Positions 61,375-64,000 of a stretch of DNA of 64,000 nt are shown one piece after another. The stretch comes from Nitrincola sp048264025 (lineage in GTDB: Bacteria; Pseudomonadota; Gammaproteobacteria; Pseudomonadales; Balneatricaceae): contig NZ_JBLXDN010000011.1 in the NCBI RefSeq assembly GCF_048264025.1, forward strand, positions 58,042 to 122,041, written 5' to 3'. A program made the position numbers and the translations under genes. The notes beneath the pieces are model-generated. The model had not been told where the DNA came from. It saw only the letters and a list, made by a program, of their open reading frames with translations, and did no database searches. Each line of letters begins with the position of its first letter. Within the stretch, counting starts at the first letter, position 1.

Positions 61375-62148
61375 ATGAGCTCAACTTTGTCAGATCAGTT
61401 GAAAGGTCTCGGTCTGAATAAACTCCGTCCGGGTGGGCGTCAGCCTGATCAGCTACGCGAAATCAAAATGACCCGGAATTACACCCGCCATGCCGAAGGC
61501 TCTGTATTGGTTGAGTTCGGTGATACCAAAGTGCTTTGTACCGCCAGTGTTGAGCGTGGTGTACCCAGGTTTCTGCGTGGCTCAGGTTCAGGCTGGGTAA
61601 CAGCCGAGTATGGCATGTTGCCACGTGCTACCAACACCCGCAATGACCGCGAAGCCAGCCGTGGAAAGCAATCTGGTAGAACCATCGAGATTCAGCGTCT
61701 GATTGGGCGTTCACTACGTGCTGCCATCGATTTGAAAAAGCTGGGTGAGAATACCATCACTATTGATTGTGATGTTATTCAGGCCGATGGTGGAACCCGT
61801 ACAGCGGCCATCAGTGGTGCCTGCGTAGCTCTGGCCGATGCCATTGAGTTTCTACGTAAGGATAAAAATGGTGCCGTAAAGGGTAATCCATTTAAACAGC
61901 TGATTGCCGCCGTGTCAGTCGGTATCTGTAAAGGAGAGCCGGTGCTGGATCTGAATTACGAAGAAGATTCTGTCGCTGAAACTGACATGAATGTGGTGAT
62001 GACTGAGGCCGGTGGCTTTATCGAGGTACAGGGTACCGCTGAAGCGGCTCCTTACTCGCAGGAAGAGCTGAATGCCATGTTGGATCTTGCACGCAAGGGC
62101 ATTACTGAGATCAATGAAATTCAGAAAGCTGCACTAAAGAACACATGA
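61375..62148 (+). CDS. rph: Ribonuclease PH
   Basis: The 257-residue enzyme trims tRNA 3' ends by phosphorolysis. Conserved parts: TRNYTRHAEGSVLVEFGDTK, YGMLPRATNTRNDREA and DCDVIQADGGTRTAAISGA. Its N-terminus is about 18 residues longer than usual, where most start at the RPGGR-type motif. The AAGGGG site before ATG 61375 supports this long start. yicC is divergent. Confidence 0.95.
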   Translation: MSSTLSDQLKGLGLNKLRPGGRQPDQLREIKMTRNYTRHAEGSVLVEFGDTKVLCTASVERGVPRFLRGSGSGWVTAEYGMLPRATNTRNDREASRGKQSGRTIEIQRLIGRSLRAAIDLKKLGENTITIDCDVIQADGGTRTAAISGACVALADAIEFLRKDKNGAVKGNPFKQLIAAVSVGICKGEPVLDLNYEEDSVAETDMNVVMTEAGGFIEVQGTAEAAPYSQEELNAMLDLARKGITEINEIQKAALKNT

Positions 62149-62159
62149 TCCAATAACAG

Positions 62160-62185
62160 CCGGACCCACTTTCAAGCGGGTCCGG
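62160..62185. terminator. Convergent terminator rph / crc
   Basis: CCGGACCC and GGGTCCGG form a perfect 8-bp stem around a 10-base loop between the converging rph and crc genes. T tracts are short on both sides. Confidence 0.7.
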
Positions 62186-62191
62186 TTGATC

Positions 62192-62965
62192 TTAAAAATC
62201 CAGATCGTAATCGATAATCAGCGGGGCGTGATCAGAGAAGCGCTGATCTTTGTAGATCGACACATCCTTAATCGTCTTACGCAAATTTGGTGTGGTTATC
62301 TGATAGTCCAGACGTGCACCCTCGTTCAGCTTCCAGGCACGATTATAGTCAGGCCACCAGGTATACTGGCGATCGGCTTTATTCACTTGGCGAAAAGCAT
62401 CGACAAATCCCAGGTCACCAAACATCTCTTCAATCCAGATTCGCTCTTCAGCCAGAAAACCCGATACGCGCTGATTCACATACCAATTACTCAGATCTAC
62501 CGGCTTGTGGGCAATATTAAAGGTGCCAGTGAAAATAAAGTCACGACGCTTACGCAGAGTCTTTTTCAAGTGACCCATAAACAGATCCAGGTACTCCATT
62601 TTAGCGGCCTGGTCCTGATCGCTTTTAAGTCCTGATGGAATCGTCAGTGACGAAATACTGAATTTGTCAAAATCGGCCTGAATAAAGCGGCCATTAAAAT
62701 CACACTGTTCAAATCCCAACCCAGTCATGATGGCTTTAGGCACATGCCGGGTGTAAATGGCTACACCACTAAAACCATCTTCAAAGGCATCAAAAAAGTA
62801 GGCATGGTAGCCTTCGGGGTGGTAACGATCTGCATCCAGCTGATACTCTTTTGCACGGAGGCTTTGCAGACAAACCACGTCCGCATCCTGTTTAACCATC
62901 CAATCAAAGAATCCTTTGTCAGCGGCTTGTTCAATACCTTCAGTATTGAAAGAAATCACGCGCAT
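62192..62965 (-). CDS. crc: Crc catabolite repression control protein (catalytically altered ExoIII fold)
   Basis: The 257-residue protein is close to Pseudomonas Crc in length and pattern: MRVISFNTEGIEQAAD, ITSHARED-type spacing replaced by AIMTGLGFE, FLAEERIWIEEMFGDLGFVDAF, TWWPD and FSDHAPLIIDYD. It has the exonuclease III fold, but the metal-binding Glu of ExoIII (LQET) is Ser 35 and the Asp of GDFN is Thr 148 (GTFN). It should not cut DNA. Crc works with Hfq to silence catabolic mRNAs. The position rph-crc-pyrE is the same as in Pseudomonas. Confidence 0.88.
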   Translation of the reverse strand: MRVISFNTEGIEQAADKGFFDWMVKQDADVVCLQSLRAKEYQLDADRYHPEGYHAYFFDAFEDGFSGVAIYTRHVPKAIMTGLGFEQCDFNGRFIQADFDKFSISSLTIPSGLKSDQDQAAKMEYLDLFMGHLKKTLRKRRDFIFTGTFNIAHKPVDLSNWYVNQRVSGFLAEERIWIEEMFGDLGFVDAFRQVNKADRQYTWWPDYNRAWKLNEGARLDYQITTPNLRKTIKDVSIYKDQRFSDHAPLIIDYDLDF

Positions 62966-63131
62966 ATTCGGGCGGCTCCGTTGAGCAGGTTTAGTGTTAT
63001 TGGTATTAAGTCGTAGATTGTATCGGGAACAGACCGAAAAAGAAATTTATACTACGCAACTTAATGGAATGGTGAAGTCTACAGGGTTATCATTATCCCC
63101 CTATTTTTCAACTCAGACCAGCGGATTGCCT

Positions 63132-63773
63132 ATGCACGATTATCAACGCGAATTCATTCAGTTTGCCATTGAAACCCAAGTACTCAAGTTTGGCGAATTC
63201 ACTCTGAAATCCGGTCGTGTTAGCCCTTATTTTTTTAATGCTGGGCTATTTTGTACTGGTGAAGCGCTACGTAAGCTGGGACACTTTTATGCCGCTGCGT
63301 TACAGCAGTCAGGCGTGGAATATGACCTACTCTTCGGCCCAGCCTATAAAGGCATCCCTCTGGCTGCCACAACGGCTGTTGCCTTGGCTGGAGAATACCA
63401 ACGAGATGTTCCCTATGTGTTCAACCGCAAGGAAGCCAAAGACCATGGAGAGGGCGGCTCACTAGTGGGTGCCGAATTGAAAGGCCGCGCATTGATTGTT
63501 GATGATGTGATTACCGCGGGTACAGCAATACGCGAGGTCATGGCCATTCTTGAGCAGGCCAACGCACAACCCGCCGGTGTATTAATTGCGCTTGATCGTC
63601 AGGAGAAAGGGCGTGCTGAGCTATCGGCCATACAGGAAGTGGAGCGTGATTACGACATTCCCGTTATCAGCATCATCACTCTGGCGCAGTTAATTGAATA
63701 TCTGCAGGAACAGGGCAGCCAATCTGCCGAACTAGCCGCTATTCGTCAATACCGTCAGGATTATGGTATCTGA
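63132..63773 (+). CDS. pyrE: Orotate phosphoribosyltransferase
   Basis: The start is ATG 63132 (MHDYQREFIQFA), giving 213 residues, the family's normal length. A longer open frame from 62994 is not needed. The enzyme makes orotidine monophosphate from orotate and PRPP. FGPAYKGIPLAATTAVALA and the PRPP loop ALIVDDVITAGTAIREVM are clear. It is divergent from crc. Confidence 0.95.
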   Translation: MHDYQREFIQFAIETQVLKFGEFTLKSGRVSPYFFNAGLFCTGEALRKLGHFYAAALQQSGVEYDLLFGPAYKGIPLAATTAVALAGEYQRDVPYVFNRKEAKDHGEGGSLVGAELKGRALIVDDVITAGTAIREVMAILEQANAQPAGVLIALDRQEKGRAELSAIQEVERDYDIPVISIITLAQLIEYLQEQGSQSAELAAIRQYRQDYGI

Positions 63774-63884
63774 CATTCAACCTGCTACGCACTCTTGGCC
63801 CAAGGGGTCAAAAGCGCGTAGCGCAGCATTTTCTAGCTACTTAAAAACCATCACTGCTCCTGGCCATCCAGGCTTACCGTGAGC
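63774..63884. other. Convergent intergenic stretch pyrE / rRNA operon
   Basis: No gene is seen. It lies between the pyrE stop and the terminator of the rRNA operon arriving from the right. Confidence 0.5.
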
Positions 63885-63919
63885 AATAAAAAAAGGGCCA
63901 TCCTGCTGGATGACCCTTT
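63885..63919 (-). terminator. rRNA operon terminator
   Basis: On the minus strand AAAGGGTCATCC and GGATGGCCCTTT pair with one mismatch (63892-63919), followed by a run of seven T. It ends the rRNA operon after 5S. Confidence 0.88.
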
Positions 63920-63931
63920 CTTTAGTATTAA

Positions 63932-64000
63932 GTGCCTGGCGATGACCTACTCTCACATGGGGAGACCCCACACTACCATCGGCGATGACGCGTTTCACTA
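63932..64000 (-). rRNA. rrf: 5S ribosomal RNA, 3' part (runs off the right edge)
   Basis: The last 69 bases are the reverse complement of the 3' half of a bacterial 5S rRNA. The conserved ACCATCGGCG, GGGGAGACCCCACACTACC and the closing TGCCTGGC helix strand are present. The rest of the gene, and the 23S and 16S genes, should lie to the right. Confidence 0.92.

Noticed and set aside
62186..62635. Plus-strand frame opposite crc
   Set aside because: It is antisense to the conserved C-terminal half of Crc.
1..64000. CRISPR arrays or tRNA genes
   Set aside because: No regularly spaced short repeats and no convincing tRNA cloverleaf were seen by eye. A tRNA scan would settle the latter.

Overview
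The window looks like chromosome of a marine-type gammaproteobacterium, most like Oceanospirillales/Pseudomonadales. The reasons are the block pyrE / crc / rph / yicC / gmk / rpoZ / spoT, the neighbourhood of tex, gshA, rsd (algQ-like), an FKBP isomerase and yheS, a true Crc-like protein, and two TAXI-type TRAP transporters. The genus cannot be fixed by eye. The right edge enters an rRNA operon on the minus strand (3' end of 5S rRNA).

Region 1 (1-3730, minus strand) is surface polysaccharide DNA: the start of a family 2 glycosyltransferase, a WcbI-methyltransferase fusion whose SAM motif is degraded, an internally deleted IS5-type transposase remnant, and a second methyltransferase homologous to the C-terminal part of the fusion.

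Region 2 (3785-20720, minus strand) is a contact-dependent growth inhibition (CDI / two-partner secretion) locus. cdiB and a 2560-residue cdiA are followed by two small lipoprotein genes. The CdiA tip carries a serine-hydrolase signature, GHSRG with downstream Asp and His. Further downstream are displaced toxin-immunity modules: an RNase-like CdiA-CT with its immunity gene, an EndoU-nuclease CdiA-CT with its immunity gene, and a decayed third module. A DDE-integrase insertion sequence has landed between the first two. A near-identical direct repeat of about 745 bp joins them.

Region 3 (20966-30441) is a sensing and uptake cluster. It holds a fused TAXI-TRAP permease, its binding protein and a TRAP-associated universal stress protein, then a chemoreceptor with a CxxCH haem-c type motif and a DctB/DctD-like sigma-54 two-component pair. 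The regulator has GAFTDA in place of GAFTGA.

Region 4 (30548-46192) is housekeeping: pyk, tex, gshA, a FliL-like protein, rsd, a WD40 lipoprotein, an FKBP isomerase, a TIGR02444 protein, yheS, an HDOD protein, a one-domain asparaginase, spoT, rpoZ and gmk.

Region 5 (46193-60419) interrupts the usually close gmk-yicC neighbourhood and behaves like an accessory island. It holds a complete peptide/nickel-type ABC transporter, a 5'-truncated diguanylate cyclase, and a LysR-controlled operon. That operon encodes a TAXI binding protein, a fused TRAP permease, a 3-hydroxyacyl-CoA-dehydrogenase-like enzyme, a beta-keto acid cleavage enzyme, and the two parts of an AtuA-type protein on separate genes. 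A broken AAA/DUF4143 ATPase remnant marks the far end. The LysR operon is the best candidate for an undescribed catabolic pathway.

Region 6 (60420-64000) resumes the conserved block: yicC, rph, crc, pyrE, and the end of the rRNA operon.
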